Notes: generated by a model not told the origin, from the letters alone. A stretch of DNA of 64,000 bases from G963662605 sp963662605 (GCA_963662605.1 OY759785.1:2852001-2916000), one strand, 5' to 3'; shown: positions 43,253 through 53,268, counted from the stretch's first letter. Numbers and translations: made by a program.

Positions 43253-44416
43253 ATGCGGCAAATACTACAATTTTTTAGTATTCTTTTATTTCTGGCTGCG
43301 TCGGTTATACAGGGACAGTATTCGATTCAAATCAGTACCGATCCCGAGCACACAACATTAGATTTCGCCCAAATTTCCATTAAGAAAAATGCTCAGGGAA
43401 TATCGGGTCAAAAAGAATTTTTCCGGATGAACATCATTAAGCCTGTTCAAAGCGAGCAGGTGAAATTATATGGTGAAATTTCATGGCAAGACGTAGACAA
43501 GAATTCTCCTGAGTTGATGGCAAAATTCCTTACCGCCCCATTCTCAGCAGCCTACATAACAAATACTCAGTTCGGTACTATTATTCAAGTAGATGATGAT
43601 TGGTCGGATGGTGCAGTGGTAGACAGGAATATCGCCAAAGGCAAACTTGTTGGGAAATACTTCCTGCAGTTCAAACTCTATCCGGCATCTGCCCCTAACA
43701 GAATACCGAGATTGAACGCGGTTGCACCATTAGCGGTTTCTGATCTTGCATCATTTGAAGTCAAAAATCCTACGCAGACTATCTCCATTATTGAACCGAT
43801 GACCGGTGATGTTAAATTAGTGGATGACAATATATCAATCGGCTGGACACAGGTAGACGGAATTACCGGCTTCGGTAATGGCCCGAATGCTTCATATTAC
43901 AGAATTAAGGCAAATAAAATTCTTCCCGGTGAAACGGCAGACGACGCTTTAGGAAAAAGCAGTTTATATGTTGACAATAAACTTCCGAACCTTTCAGGTC
44001 AGACAAACGTTTCCTGGCAGATGATTAAAAATAAGGATTGGGCTGCGGGCGATAATATTGTGGCTGTTGTTTCGGCTGTCTTTGCAGACGGTACGGAACT
44101 GCGAAGCGCTCCGGTATTGTTCTCAGTCGCGGGCAATGCAGCTACAGGCAGTGATACTACTCATACCCGTGCACAGTTCAATCTGCAAGACCACCCGCTT
44201 AATTTGGCGTTGGTTAACGCGATAAACAATTTACCGGCATCATTAGTATCAAATATTCCGGCTGCGTTTCTTCAAAGCTTGACAAACGGCACTCTTGTCC
44301 TCAACAGCATTACTGTGGACGGTGTTTCCTATACTCCCGAACAGATGCAAGTACTGATGGCACAGCTTATGGCCAACCCCTCACTCATTTTATCAATCGC
44401 GTTGAATAGAAAGTAA
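43253..44416 (+). CDS. Hypothetical secreted protein, first gene of the FecR/cyclase locus
   Basis: 387 aa, unrecognised. Signal peptide (MRQILQFFSILLFLAASVIQ, cut near Gly-Gln). The body is beta-rich: an N-terminal domain (YSIQISTDPEHTTLDFAQIS), a Fn3/Ig-like second domain starting about residue 178 (TQTISIIEPMTGDVKLVDDN, ISIGWTQVDGITGF), and a C-terminal tail with QALxN-like helices (SVDGVSYTPEQMQVLMAQLM-type). The good ribosome site CGGAGG and a 6-bp gap to the FecR gene argue for joint expression. Likely periplasmic or outer-surface; a role as ligand-binding or structural partner of the FecR protein is inference. Confidence 0.8.
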   Translation: MRQILQFFSILLFLAASVIQGQYSIQISTDPEHTTLDFAQISIKKNAQGISGQKEFFRMNIIKPVQSEQVKLYGEISWQDVDKNSPELMAKFLTAPFSAAYITNTQFGTIIQVDDDWSDGAVVDRNIAKGKLVGKYFLQFKLYPASAPNRIPRLNAVAPLAVSDLASFEVKNPTQTISIIEPMTGDVKLVDDNISIGWTQVDGITGFGNGPNASYYRIKANKILPGETADDALGKSSLYVDNKLPNLSGQTNVSWQMIKNKDWAAGDNIVAVVSAVFADGTELRSAPVLFSVAGNAATGSDTTHTRAQFNLQDHPLNLALVNAINNLPASLVSNIPAAFLQSLTNGTLVLNSITVDGVSYTPEQMQVLMAQLMANPSLILSIALNRK

Positions 44417-44422
44417 GGAGAT

Positions 44423-45112
44423 ATGAACATGAAACGATTGATTTTAGCAATACTCGTAACAGCGTTTGCATTTTCGGGAACAGTGCTTGCCGGAGGTAAA
44501 GTCAAAGGTGAAGCCCCGGTGGCAATCATCATGAAAGTAATTAAGGATGTCAGTATAAAAAAAGGCAGTGGCGAGTGGACACAGGCAAAGCTCGGTGCCT
44601 ACCTCTCCTCAACCGATGAAATTAAGACCGGAGACAAATCTCTGGCATTAGTTAAATTTACCGACAACTCGATTTTACGTGTCCGTGAAAATTCAACTCT
44701 AAAACTTTTCGCAGATAAAAACAAGGGAACGCTTTCTAAAAACACCTACATTGATCAGGGAAAAGTCGGTTTCCACGTAACCAAACAGCAAAATGAAGAA
44801 TTCAAATTTACCACCCCGACTATGGTGGCTTCTATCCGCGGCACCAGCGGCGTATTTGAAGTATTTGGCGATTCGACTTTGTTGATTCTGGGTGAAGGTA
44901 TCGTGGACATCCTTGCCCGTAAAGGCGCGGGCGGTTCCGGTACTATACATGCCGGAGAACACATGACTGTAGATAGCCAGGGCAATATCGTACTTTATAC
45001 CAATACGGAAAAAGAAAAAGGCGAACTGGGTAACAGCGAAAGAACAAACATTAAGCGCCTCGTTATCAAAACAAACGAAGGCGATTTGATTATTGAATAT
45101 TTAGGTCAGTAA
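44423..45112 (+). CDS. Exported FecR-domain protein
   Basis: 229 aa. Signal peptide (MKRLILAILVTAFAFSGTVLA after a two-residue MN extension). The FecR-like core is clear: GSGEWTQAKLGAYLSSTDEI, ALVKFTDNSILRVRENSTLK, GKVGFHVTKQQNEEFKFTTP, VASIRGTSGVFEV, GIVDILARKG, and HAGEHMTVDSQGNIVLY. Unlike the classical FecR anti-sigma factor it has no cytoplasmic helix or membrane anchor, so it is wholly periplasmic. In many bacteria such FecR proteins are encoded beside CHASE2-cyclases, as here. A ribosome site AAGGAG precedes the ATG. Confidence 0.93.
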   Translation: MNMKRLILAILVTAFAFSGTVLAGGKVKGEAPVAIIMKVIKDVSIKKGSGEWTQAKLGAYLSSTDEIKTGDKSLALVKFTDNSILRVRENSTLKLFADKNKGTLSKNTYIDQGKVGFHVTKQQNEEFKFTTPTMVASIRGTSGVFEVFGDSTLLILGEGIVDILARKGAGGSGTIHAGEHMTVDSQGNIVLYTNTEKEKGELGNSERTNIKRLVIKTNEGDLIIEYLGQ

Positions 45113-45126
45113 TTAGTTTTAATATC

Positions 45127-45155
45127 AACTATCCCGGATCCCCTCCGGGATAGTT
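45127..45155 (+). terminator. Hairpin after the FecR gene (terminator or attenuator)
   Basis: 12-bp perfect stem AACTATCCCGGA (45127-45138) with TCCGGGATAGTT (45144-45155). The T-tail is short (TTTTC), so it may be a partial terminator separating or attenuating transcription into the barrel and cyclase genes. A TATCTTTG box at 45231-45238, resembling the Bacteroidota -7 element TAnnTTTG, lies between it and the next gene. Confidence 0.6.
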
Positions 45156-45332
45156 TTCAGGCTTATTGAATTTTGTGTGTAATTATAAAAAGGTGGAACC
45201 GTAAGCGCAATGACGTTCTGCCTGTAATGCGTATCTTTGCTTTTGCAGAGAACGGTATTGTTTGTTTTTTATCAGCGGCATCACGATCTCGATGATAATT
45301 TAACGCCAAACACTAAGACGGAGATGAAGAAT

Positions 45333-47741
45333 ATGCGATATTTCATGAATGTTTTCAAAATCGGATTTTTGTCCATACCGGCAATAATATTCTATGCGAT
45401 TACATCATATGCTCAAGTAAGTACGGTTATCTCTCAAATAAATACCGGTACAGCCAAAGAGGGAGAGGATCTTGCTGTTTCGGTCAAACTCATTCAGGAA
45501 TTGAACACTTCTCAAGTCTCCTTTTTTTACCGTGTGTTCGGCGAAACGGATTTTCGTCAAACGGAACTTGCAATACACGGCAATATGGCTGATGGTATTA
45601 TTAAAGGCACCGATGTAGCACTCCCCTACCTTGAAGCATTCTTTATCGTAAAAACCGCTGTCGGCGAAGAATCATATCCGTTAGGGGCACCTACGAAATC
45701 GGCACCACTCCAGATAAAAGTCAATCCGAAGTCAACAAAAGACGAGGAAGTAATTTTCCTTTCTCCGGAAAGCAATGCGGTAATTTCACCCAGTGAATTT
45801 CTCGTCTCAATTTCTCTTATCCGTGCCACCGCATCAGTGGACAAAGCAGCAACTCGGATTTTCATTGATGAAACCGAAGTAACCAAATATGCCCTTTTTG
45901 CTGAGGACTTGATTATATTCAGCGCCGAGAATCACGGCATCACCTTTGCAGGCGGTAATCATGTAATTCGAGTTGATTTGTACGGCACCGACAAGAAGCC
46001 CTATCATACGGTATCCGCAGTTTTCTCCATCGGCTCGGAAACCGCGGGCGAAGAAGCTCACAAGTTTTCGTATGAAGGAAACATATCCGCCGAAAGCAGG
46101 CACGAATCAATAAGCAACCAAAAGGAATGGTATAATAATCTTGGTGCAGAATTCCGCGGCACGTATCGCGACTGGAATTTTGAATCAAAAATTTATGTAA
46201 CTTCGGAAGAAAAAAATTATTTACAGCCGAACGATAGATTTTCATTAGGAATAAAATCAGACTATGTACAGTTAAATGTCGGCGATCATAACCCGAATTT
46301 CCCATCCTTGGTATTATCAGGTAAAAGAGTCCGCGGAGTCAGCGGCGCAGTTACACTCGGCTTCTTTAATGTTCAGGCATCCTTAGGCGAAATAACCAGA
46401 AAGATTGACGCCGGAGATATCATCAAGACGTATTCATCATCTGCCATGCTGCCGAAAGACACAATCGTTATTGATGTTGACTCGCTCAAATACGGAGCAC
46501 CAAAAGCAGCGGTTTCCGAACTCGGCACCTACAGCCGAAATGTATTAGCCGTACGTCCGTATTTCGGTAAGGGAGAGAATTTTCAATTCGGCTTAACTTA
46601 CCTGCATTCCAAAGATGATATGTCCTCAATCCGCTTCGGCAGCGCACCGAAAGAAAACATCGTTCTTGGTACCGATTTATTTTTCGGATTATTGGATCAA
46701 CGAATTACCTTTAATGCGCAGGCAGCTGTAAGTTTAGTGAACACCGACATCACCAAGGGAACAATAACCGATGAAGAAATGTATGACTATCTGGATTCTT
46801 CGTCTGCAAAAGATATTAACAAATGGAAATCCTCTCTGAGCAAGTTTATCACGGTTAACCAATTTCTCAAACCTATTAATCCTCAAAAGCTTTCAACGTT
46901 GGCAACCGAGGCTTCGATAGCTTTAAACTTCGCGCCTAACTACTTCAAAGGCGGTTATGTATACCGTGGTAATGATTATCAGTCATTCGGTAATCAGTAT
47001 ATCCGGACGAACGTTGCGGGTTTTAGTGTCCTTGACCGTGTGCGTTTGTACGACAACAGAATTTTTGTAGCAGGCACATACGAAAGTTTACGTGATAACT
47101 TACAGAAAACCACAACCGCAACAACAACATTTAATTCGGCAACTGCATCGGTATCGTACATTCCGAGATTTGACTTCCCGAACTGTATCGTAAGTTACGG
47201 AAGAAATGATAACAGTAACGACCTGATTGATTCCAGTACTTCAAAAATCAAGAACCATACAAACCGTTACAGCACGCAATTCTCCTATGATTTCACTTAT
47301 AAAATAAAGAACACGATCGCGTTGAGTTTTCAAAATTCTTCCAAGGACGATGAAAGCCGCTATAACAACGACGCGACTAATAATTCACTCAGTCTGACTT
47401 CAGCATCTTACTGGACGGATGTACTGACAACAAACCTGAATTTTGTCTACAACGCCTCAACCCTTAAAAGCGGCACCGCTGACCAGAAACTCGATTATTT
47501 TACCATCATGGTTGGAGCCCGGCATCTTTTTCTGAATCAAAAACTGACAGTTGGCGTATCCATTAATCCGTCTTTCGGAGATTTTAAAAGATTGACAACG
47601 GAATTGAACAGTTCATATGCCGCTCTTGAAAATCTTTTATTCAGCTTACAAGCCCGGTTTATTATGAGTAGGAAAATCCCCGGCCTTGTTGATTCATATA
47701 ACGACTCAATTGTCGGTTTGACGGCAAAGCTTACTATATAA
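45333..47741 (+). CDS. Probable outer-membrane beta-barrel protein of the FecR/cyclase locus
   Basis: I start at the ATG at 45333 (MRYFMNVFKIGFLSIPAIIF, preceded by ACGGAG at a good distance). The frame is open further upstream. About 802 aa. Signal sequence ends near SYAQ. The N-terminal 250 residues are Ig-like beta domains (NTGTAKEGEDLAVSVKLIQE, SPESNAVISPSEFLVSISLI). From about residue 270 to the end there are alternating aromatic/polar strands typical of barrels (RDWNFESKIYVTSEEKNYL, FQFGLTYLHSKDDMSSIRFG, TYKIKNTIALSFQNSSKD). The sequence ends SIVGLTAKLTI. No named family recognised. It is 13 bp before the CHASE2 cyclase. Confidence 0.8.
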   Translation: MRYFMNVFKIGFLSIPAIIFYAITSYAQVSTVISQINTGTAKEGEDLAVSVKLIQELNTSQVSFFYRVFGETDFRQTELAIHGNMADGIIKGTDVALPYLEAFFIVKTAVGEESYPLGAPTKSAPLQIKVNPKSTKDEEVIFLSPESNAVISPSEFLVSISLIRATASVDKAATRIFIDETEVTKYALFAEDLIIFSAENHGITFAGGNHVIRVDLYGTDKKPYHTVSAVFSIGSETAGEEAHKFSYEGNISAESRHESISNQKEWYNNLGAEFRGTYRDWNFESKIYVTSEEKNYLQPNDRFSLGIKSDYVQLNVGDHNPNFPSLVLSGKRVRGVSGAVTLGFFNVQASLGEITRKIDAGDIIKTYSSSAMLPKDTIVIDVDSLKYGAPKAAVSELGTYSRNVLAVRPYFGKGENFQFGLTYLHSKDDMSSIRFGSAPKENIVLGTDLFFGLLDQRITFNAQAAVSLVNTDITKGTITDEEMYDYLDSSSAKDINKWKSSLSKFITVNQFLKPINPQKLSTLATEASIALNFAPNYFKGGYVYRGNDYQSFGNQYIRTNVAGFSVLDRVRLYDNRIFVAGTYESLRDNLQKTTTATTTFNSATASVSYIPRFDFPNCIVSYGRNDNSNDLIDSSTSKIKNHTNRYSTQFSYDFTYKIKNTIALSFQNSSKDDESRYNNDATNNSLSLTSASYWTDVLTTNLNFVYNASTLKSGTADQKLDYFTIMVGARHLFLNQKLTVGVSINPSFGDFKRLTTELNSSYAALENLLFSLQARFIMSRKIPGLVDSYNDSIVGLTAKLTI

Positions 47742-47754
47742 TCTTATTATCGCG

Positions 47755-50019
47755 ATGCCGGGACAAAAAACGAAAAATATACTGATTCAAATCGCCATCT
47801 GCCTTGCAGTTGGTGCGATTACTATAATTTTGTCCCAGGACTACCTTTTTTCATTCGGTGCTCTGAAAACTCTTGAAGAAAAGCACATTGATGAACGCTT
47901 TCAAAAAAGAGGTGTCATCAACATAAAAGATACCGCGCAAGTTATCATTGTTGAGATTACGCAAAACACCTACGATGGTATCCCCGCCCGGTGGCCCTGG
48001 CCAAGAGATATTTACGCACGCGTGATTCGCAATTTGAACGAAGCCGGTGCAAAAGCAATCGGTATAGACCTTATCATGTCTACACCGGATCAAATATCAG
48101 CGGCTCATGATTCTGCTATGTTTGATGTTATCCGCAAATATCGAAACGTTGTTGTCGCCGGAAAAATTTCGAACACAGAGGGCAGCATTTCAAAAGTCGA
48201 AATGAATAACGGAACGCAGGTTGATCTTCAGGAAAACACCGGATATTCCATCTCGAAGGAAAATGAAAATTACAACAGCGTCTACTTTCCTGCCGACAGC
48301 TCAATAGGAATTGTAGAGATGGTTAACGATGAAGACGGTGTAACCCGGCGGTATCTCCCCTTCCGGTACTCCCCTTCCACCGACCGGCTTATCCCCTCTT
48401 TCTCATTTGCGGTTGTCAATAAATTTTATCAGATGCCGAGCCTGACCATATCCGATATTACTCCGGACTATTTTATTCTTCACGGACATAAGGTTCCGCG
48501 CTTTGACCGGATATCCATGCTCATCAATTTTTACGGCCCGAGCCGTACGTTCAAGTACTTTGATTTTATTGATGTGCTGGATGATAAAGATTTCAAGACA
48601 AAAGATGAGATTGAACTTGGTGTTGACATCAACACCTGGGATGACCCCGCGAACGGGTATCTGCAATCGGGCATTTTTAAAAACAAAATTGTGCTGATAG
48701 GTTCAACGCTTCCAGAAGATAAAGATATTCTTCCTATTGCATTCGCCAAGGGTGATAAAAAGGGGGACAATCTTATCAACGGAGTCGAGATTCACGCCAA
48801 TGCTATCGAAAATATTCTGGCTGACAGTTTTCTGATAAAGGAATCCAAACCGGTAGAAATCGGGATTATCTTATTTCTTTCATTCTTCACGTTTTATGTA
48901 ACTTCGCGTTTCAAAATTCGCTTTAACTATTCTCTCTTTCTTGAGCTTTTCAATCTTATTATAATAGCGGCTATGCTGGCTGGTGTGCGGGCACTATCGT
49001 TATATGTTTTTGCACATAACAATATTCTCGCGTCAATTATGAGCGCTAATATGGCGATTATACTCGGTTATTTGGGAAGCTTAACATACCGGTTGGTGTT
49101 TCTGTCAATCCAGGTCATGACAGAACGCAAACAAAAGGGTATGATTAAAGGTATGTTCAGCCAGTATGTAAACGCGGCGGTAGTGGACGAACTTATCGGT
49201 AATCCGGACAGCCTGAAATTAGGCGGGTTGAAGAGAGATATTTCCGTATTCTTCAGCGATATTGAATCATTTACGACTATCTCCGAAAGTATGCCTCCGG
49301 AGGATCTTGTTACATTTCTGAATGAGTATTTGACCGAGATGACCGCTGTTATTTTCAAAAACAAAGGCACATTGGATAAGTATATCGGCGATGCTATTAT
49401 GGCATTTTGGGGCGCACCCATGCCGTTGGAAGATCACAAGTTCCTTGCGTGCAAAACATCGCTTGAAATGAAAAAACGACTTACCGAACTTCAGATAAAA
49501 TGGGCAGGCGAACATAGAATTCCTATCAACTTCCGTATCGGTTTAAATGCTGGAAATACCATTGTCGGTAACGTCGGCGGTTCTCAGAGATTCGATTATA
49601 CGATTATCGGTGACACGGTAAACTTAGCATCAAGACTCGAAGGTGCGAACAAGGAGTACGGAACGCGCATCATGATAAGCGAATCCATTTATGAATCCGT
49701 GCATGACCTTGTTGTTACCCGCGAACTTGATCTGTTGGTGGTAAAAGGAAAAACAAAACCCATCCGTGTATTCGAGCTTATTGCACTTAAAGAAGATACT
49801 CTTAGTCCTGAAATGGTTAATTGCATAGCTGAGTTTGAAAAAGGATATGCCCTCTATCGCCAGCGATCATTTGACGAAGCTATCGCGCGCTTCAATAAAG
49901 CCCTTGAATCCATCCCGAATGATGGTCCTTCACTCACCTACATCAGCCGCTGTGAGATGCTGAAAACCGATCCGCCACCTGCTGATTGGGATGGGGTATT
50001 TCATTTGACTCATAAATAG
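47755..50019 (+). CDS. CHASE2-domain class III adenylate cyclase
   Basis: 754 aa inner-membrane receptor. TM1 at about 8-28; extracytoplasmic CHASE2 domain about 35-355 (WPWPRDIYARVIRNLNEAGA, KAIGIDLIMSTPDQ, GIFKNKIVLIGSTLPEDKD, GVEIHANAIENILADSFLI); three further TM helices about 365-450; then the cyclase domain about 485-665: ISVFFSDIESFTTISE and LDKYIGDAIMAFWGAP carry the two metal Asp residues, and DYTIIGDTVNLASRLEGANK follows. Lys in DKYIGD and Asp/Thr in IGDTVN point to ATP over GTP. The tail has a TPR-like helix pair. It probably makes cAMP in response to an envelope signal relayed via the FecR protein or barrel (inference). Confidence 0.95.
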   Translation: MPGQKTKNILIQIAICLAVGAITIILSQDYLFSFGALKTLEEKHIDERFQKRGVINIKDTAQVIIVEITQNTYDGIPARWPWPRDIYARVIRNLNEAGAKAIGIDLIMSTPDQISAAHDSAMFDVIRKYRNVVVAGKISNTEGSISKVEMNNGTQVDLQENTGYSISKENENYNSVYFPADSSIGIVEMVNDEDGVTRRYLPFRYSPSTDRLIPSFSFAVVNKFYQMPSLTISDITPDYFILHGHKVPRFDRISMLINFYGPSRTFKYFDFIDVLDDKDFKTKDEIELGVDINTWDDPANGYLQSGIFKNKIVLIGSTLPEDKDILPIAFAKGDKKGDNLINGVEIHANAIENILADSFLIKESKPVEIGIILFLSFFTFYVTSRFKIRFNYSLFLELFNLIIIAAMLAGVRALSLYVFAHNNILASIMSANMAIILGYLGSLTYRLVFLSIQVMTERKQKGMIKGMFSQYVNAAVVDELIGNPDSLKLGGLKRDISVFFSDIESFTTISESMPPEDLVTFLNEYLTEMTAVIFKNKGTLDKYIGDAIMAFWGAPMPLEDHKFLACKTSLEMKKRLTELQIKWAGEHRIPINFRIGLNAGNTIVGNVGGSQRFDYTIIGDTVNLASRLEGANKEYGTRIMISESIYESVHDLVVTRELDLLVVKGKTKPIRVFELIALKEDTLSPEMVNCIAEFEKGYALYRQRSFDEAIARFNKALESIPNDGPSLTYISRCEMLKTDPPPADWDGVFHLTHK

Positions 50020-50099
50020 AGTCCAGTTAGTACTTTTATCAAACACTATAACTCCGCATTTCCCTTTTACTAATCCCCCAAATTTTGTTAATTTGCGGG

Positions 50100-52712
50100 A
50101 TGCAACAGACTCCATTAATGACACAGTACTACTCCGTTAAGGAGGCTTATCCGGATACGATTATCCTTTTCCGGGTGGGCGATTTTTACGAAACATTTGA
50201 AGAAGACGCACGGACTGCCTCCCGAGTTCTGGGTATAACCCTAACCAGACGTGGCAACGGTGCCGCCGAAGATACTCCATTAGCCGGATTCCCCCATCAC
50301 GCGGTTGAAACGTACCTGCCGAAACTAGTTCGTGCCGGTTACCGGGTGGCTATATGTGAACAATTGGAAAATCCGAAACTCGCAAAGGGTCTCGTTAAAA
50401 GAGATGTCATTGAAATCGTCACTCCCGGCGTTGCATTTTCGGACAAGTTGCTTGACCATAAGAAAAATAATTACCTGCTCTCCATCATTACGCAAAACGA
50501 ACTCGCCGGAATAGCTTTCTGCGATGTTTCAACCGGAGAGTTTTATACATACGAAGTACCGGAATCCCAGATACGCCAGCAAATTGAGCACATCTCCCCT
50601 GCTGAAATTCTGATTTCGAAAAAGAATAAAGAAACTCTCGAATATCTCATTCATAAAACAAATCCGACAATCCGGATTTCAAAAATTGACGAGTGGATAT
50701 ACCAGAAAGATTATGCTGAAGATTTGCTGACCCGTCACTTCGCAAGCGTGAATTTGAAAGGGTTCGGCATTGACCGGTTAACACTTGGAGTTCTTTCGGC
50801 CGGAGCGATACTACACTACCTGCAAGAGACTCAGAAATCAAATCTTTCGCATTTAAACAAAATCGCCGTGTATAACCCGTCGGATTTTATGCTTCTTGAT
50901 TATGCCACAAAGCGTAATCTTGAAATCATATATTCAATGCAGGACGGCTCGCGCGAAGGCTCGTTATTCGATATTCTTGATAAAACCGAAACACCGATGG
51001 GCGGCCGCCTTTTGAAAAAATGGGTATCTTCTCCTCTTATAAAATTACAGCCGATTCAACTAAGACAGGATGCCGTACAAGTTTTATTCGGCAATACTGA
51101 AGTACGTGATAAACTTCTCGCCATACTGCGCGAAATCGGCGACCTTGAAAGATTGATTTCGAAAACATGCACGGGACGTGCAAATCCCCGTGATATTGTC
51201 GCATTGAAAACTTCCTTAATGAAAATTCCGTTTTTAAAAGAAACCATTCAGGATTTGCAGAATACCATTTTAACACAAATCCATGATAAACTTTCTCCGT
51301 TGGCGGAATTAATAGATAAAGTTGACCGGGCACTTGTTGAAAATCCACCTTTGCAAATTGTTGACGGCGGCGTTATCCAGGGCGGGTTTTCTGCCGAACT
51401 TGATGAATTAAGAAATATCGCCTATCACGGAAAAGACTGGATAGCAAAGCTTCAGAAGACCGAACGCGAACGCACAGGAATTTCTTCATTAAAGGTCAGC
51501 TACAATAGGGTCTTCGGATATTACATTGAAATCAGCCACGCAAATAAGGACAAGATACCTGATGATTATATCAGGAAGCAGACATTAGTCAATTCCGAAC
51601 GTTTTATTACTCCGGATTTGAAAGTATACGAAGAAAAAATTCTGCACGCTGAAGAAAAAATATTTGAACTGGAAAGCGAACTGTTCAATGAGCTCCGTCT
51701 TGATATTGCCAATGAAGCTGAAAAAATTCAGCAGAACGCGCAACTCATCGCAACACTTGACTGCCTGCTTTCATTAGCGCTCTGCGCAGTGCAATATGGC
51801 TATGTTAAACCCGAGCTTGATGACAACAACACATTCGAGATTTTAGATGGACGGCACCCTGTTGTAGAGCGCATACTGCCTCCGACAGTGAAGTTCACGC
51901 CGAACAATTGCATCCTCGACAGCGAGAAAGACCAGATTATTATTCTCACCGGTCCGAATATGGCAGGTAAATCAGTGTACCTGCGGCAAATCGGACTTAT
52001 CGTTCTACTTGCACAAATCGGCTCTTTCGTCCCGGCAAAATCGGCAAAGCTCAGCATTGTTGACCGAATCTTTACGCGTGTCGGTGCAAGTGATAATATC
52101 TCCGCGGGTGAAAGTACGTTCCTTGTTGAAATGCAGGAAGCTGCGAATATTATGAACAACGCGACTTCAAAAAGCCTTATCCTGCTGGACGAGATCGGCC
52201 GCGGGACAAGTACCTTTGACGGTATTTCTATTGCATGGGCGATAACGGAATACCTGCATGAGAATCCAGACGCTTCAGCCAAAACAATCTTCGCGACGCA
52301 TTACCACGAACTCAACGAAATGGCAGATCTCTTCCCCCGTATCCGCAATTACAAAGTGGAAGTGCGCGAAATAAACGATAAGGTGATTTTCCTGCATAAG
52401 GTAAATCCGGGACGTGCAGACCATAGCTACGGTATTCAGGTCGCTCAAATGGCCGGCCTGCCGAAGGCGGTCACTGACCGCGCAAAAGAAATTTTGAACA
52501 ATCTTGAAGGCAAAGAATTAACCCCCTACGAAGTGAAGAAAAAGAAACTCGCCGAGTTGCGAGGTGAATCCGCATTGCAGCTTAGTCTGTTCGAGATAAA
52601 GGACGATAAAATCCGCAAAGCCATTAACGATATTGAAATCGAAAGCATGACTCCCCTTGACGCCCTCAATAAGCTTCAGGAACTGAAGAAAAATATGGAT
52701 AGTGAGGAATGA
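50100..52712 (+). CDS. mutS: DNA mismatch repair protein MutS
   Basis: I start at ATG 50100 (MQQTPLMTQYYSVKEAYPD). A TTG at 50085 would add five residues. 870 aa. The mismatch-reading Phe-x-Glu is in FRVGDFYETFEEDA. Core clamp IVDGGVIQGGFSAELDELR; ATPase Walker A LTGPNMAGKSVYLRQIGLI (about residue 620), ISAGESTFLVEMQEAANIM, Walker B LILLDEIGRGTSTFDGISIA, and FATHYHELNEM. MutS1 family with complete domain order. It recognises mismatches in replicated DNA. It stands alone; mutL is not in the window. Confidence 0.98.
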   Translation: MQQTPLMTQYYSVKEAYPDTIILFRVGDFYETFEEDARTASRVLGITLTRRGNGAAEDTPLAGFPHHAVETYLPKLVRAGYRVAICEQLENPKLAKGLVKRDVIEIVTPGVAFSDKLLDHKKNNYLLSIITQNELAGIAFCDVSTGEFYTYEVPESQIRQQIEHISPAEILISKKNKETLEYLIHKTNPTIRISKIDEWIYQKDYAEDLLTRHFASVNLKGFGIDRLTLGVLSAGAILHYLQETQKSNLSHLNKIAVYNPSDFMLLDYATKRNLEIIYSMQDGSREGSLFDILDKTETPMGGRLLKKWVSSPLIKLQPIQLRQDAVQVLFGNTEVRDKLLAILREIGDLERLISKTCTGRANPRDIVALKTSLMKIPFLKETIQDLQNTILTQIHDKLSPLAELIDKVDRALVENPPLQIVDGGVIQGGFSAELDELRNIAYHGKDWIAKLQKTERERTGISSLKVSYNRVFGYYIEISHANKDKIPDDYIRKQTLVNSERFITPDLKVYEEKILHAEEKIFELESELFNELRLDIANEAEKIQQNAQLIATLDCLLSLALCAVQYGYVKPELDDNNTFEILDGRHPVVERILPPTVKFTPNNCILDSEKDQIIILTGPNMAGKSVYLRQIGLIVLLAQIGSFVPAKSAKLSIVDRIFTRVGASDNISAGESTFLVEMQEAANIMNNATSKSLILLDEIGRGTSTFDGISIAWAITEYLHENPDASAKTIFATHYHELNEMADLFPRIRNYKVEVREINDKVIFLHKVNPGRADHSYGIQVAQMAGLPKAVTDRAKEILNNLEGKELTPYEVKKKKLAELRGESALQLSLFEIKDDKIRKAINDIEIESMTPLDALNKLQELKKNMDSEE

Positions 52713-53268
52713 AAATGGGTCTAATGAAAACTTGGTGGCAAAGCAACGCACTGTTGTCTGTCATTCCGGAAAATCTGCCGCGGAAGTGAATAATAAGTTG
52801 GAATTTAGCACGGCGGATTTATCCGGAATCCATCTAAAAAACCCGAACAAGTTGTAGTTTGGATCCTGTACATAAAATAGCATTATTGGTAAAATTGACA
52901 ATTGCAATTGGATCAGGCTAACAATAAAATAGACATTCTCGCCAATCATGGGCAGAACGAAGAATCAATTCGCACATTAATATTATTCCAAAATGGATTC
53001 CGGATAAATCTGTCGACTCAGATCAGTACTTATATTAACATTTTTGCGACAGATTTTCCGGAATGACACATCGCGTTTGCTGCTGAAATTACAATACTCC
53101 TAAATATTTTGCATTTGTTTTTTATCGAAAAGATTTTAATTTATCAATGTCAATAAACAATTATGTTAAATAACTACTTGCATGAATCGGTCCCACACGG
53201 GGCCGATTTCGTTTTAAAGATGTTATATTTATATCTAAAAACATTCACTTTATGAGATAGCCGGTATT
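52713..53268. other. Gene-free 556 bp with nested inverted repeat
   Basis: No supported gene. 52759-53068 is a nested inverted-repeat block (listed separately). A small hairpin AATCGGTCCCACACGGGGCCGATT sits at about 53183-53207. The promoter of rsmI must lie after it, but no clear box was found. Confidence 0.65.
52759..53068. repeat. 310-bp nested inverted-repeat element
   Basis: Outer arms: TGTCATTCCGGAAAATCTGC then CGC (52759-52781) and its complement (53046-53068), 22 of 23 matching. Inner arms: CGGCGGATTTATCCGGAATC then CAT (52811-52833) and ATGGATTCCGGATAAATCTG then TCG (52993-53015), 20 or more matching. All four arms share the core ATTCCGGA(T)AAATCTG. The 160 bp between has no coding capacity. 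It resembles a non-autonomous insertion or a pair of nested repeats. Confidence 0.8.
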
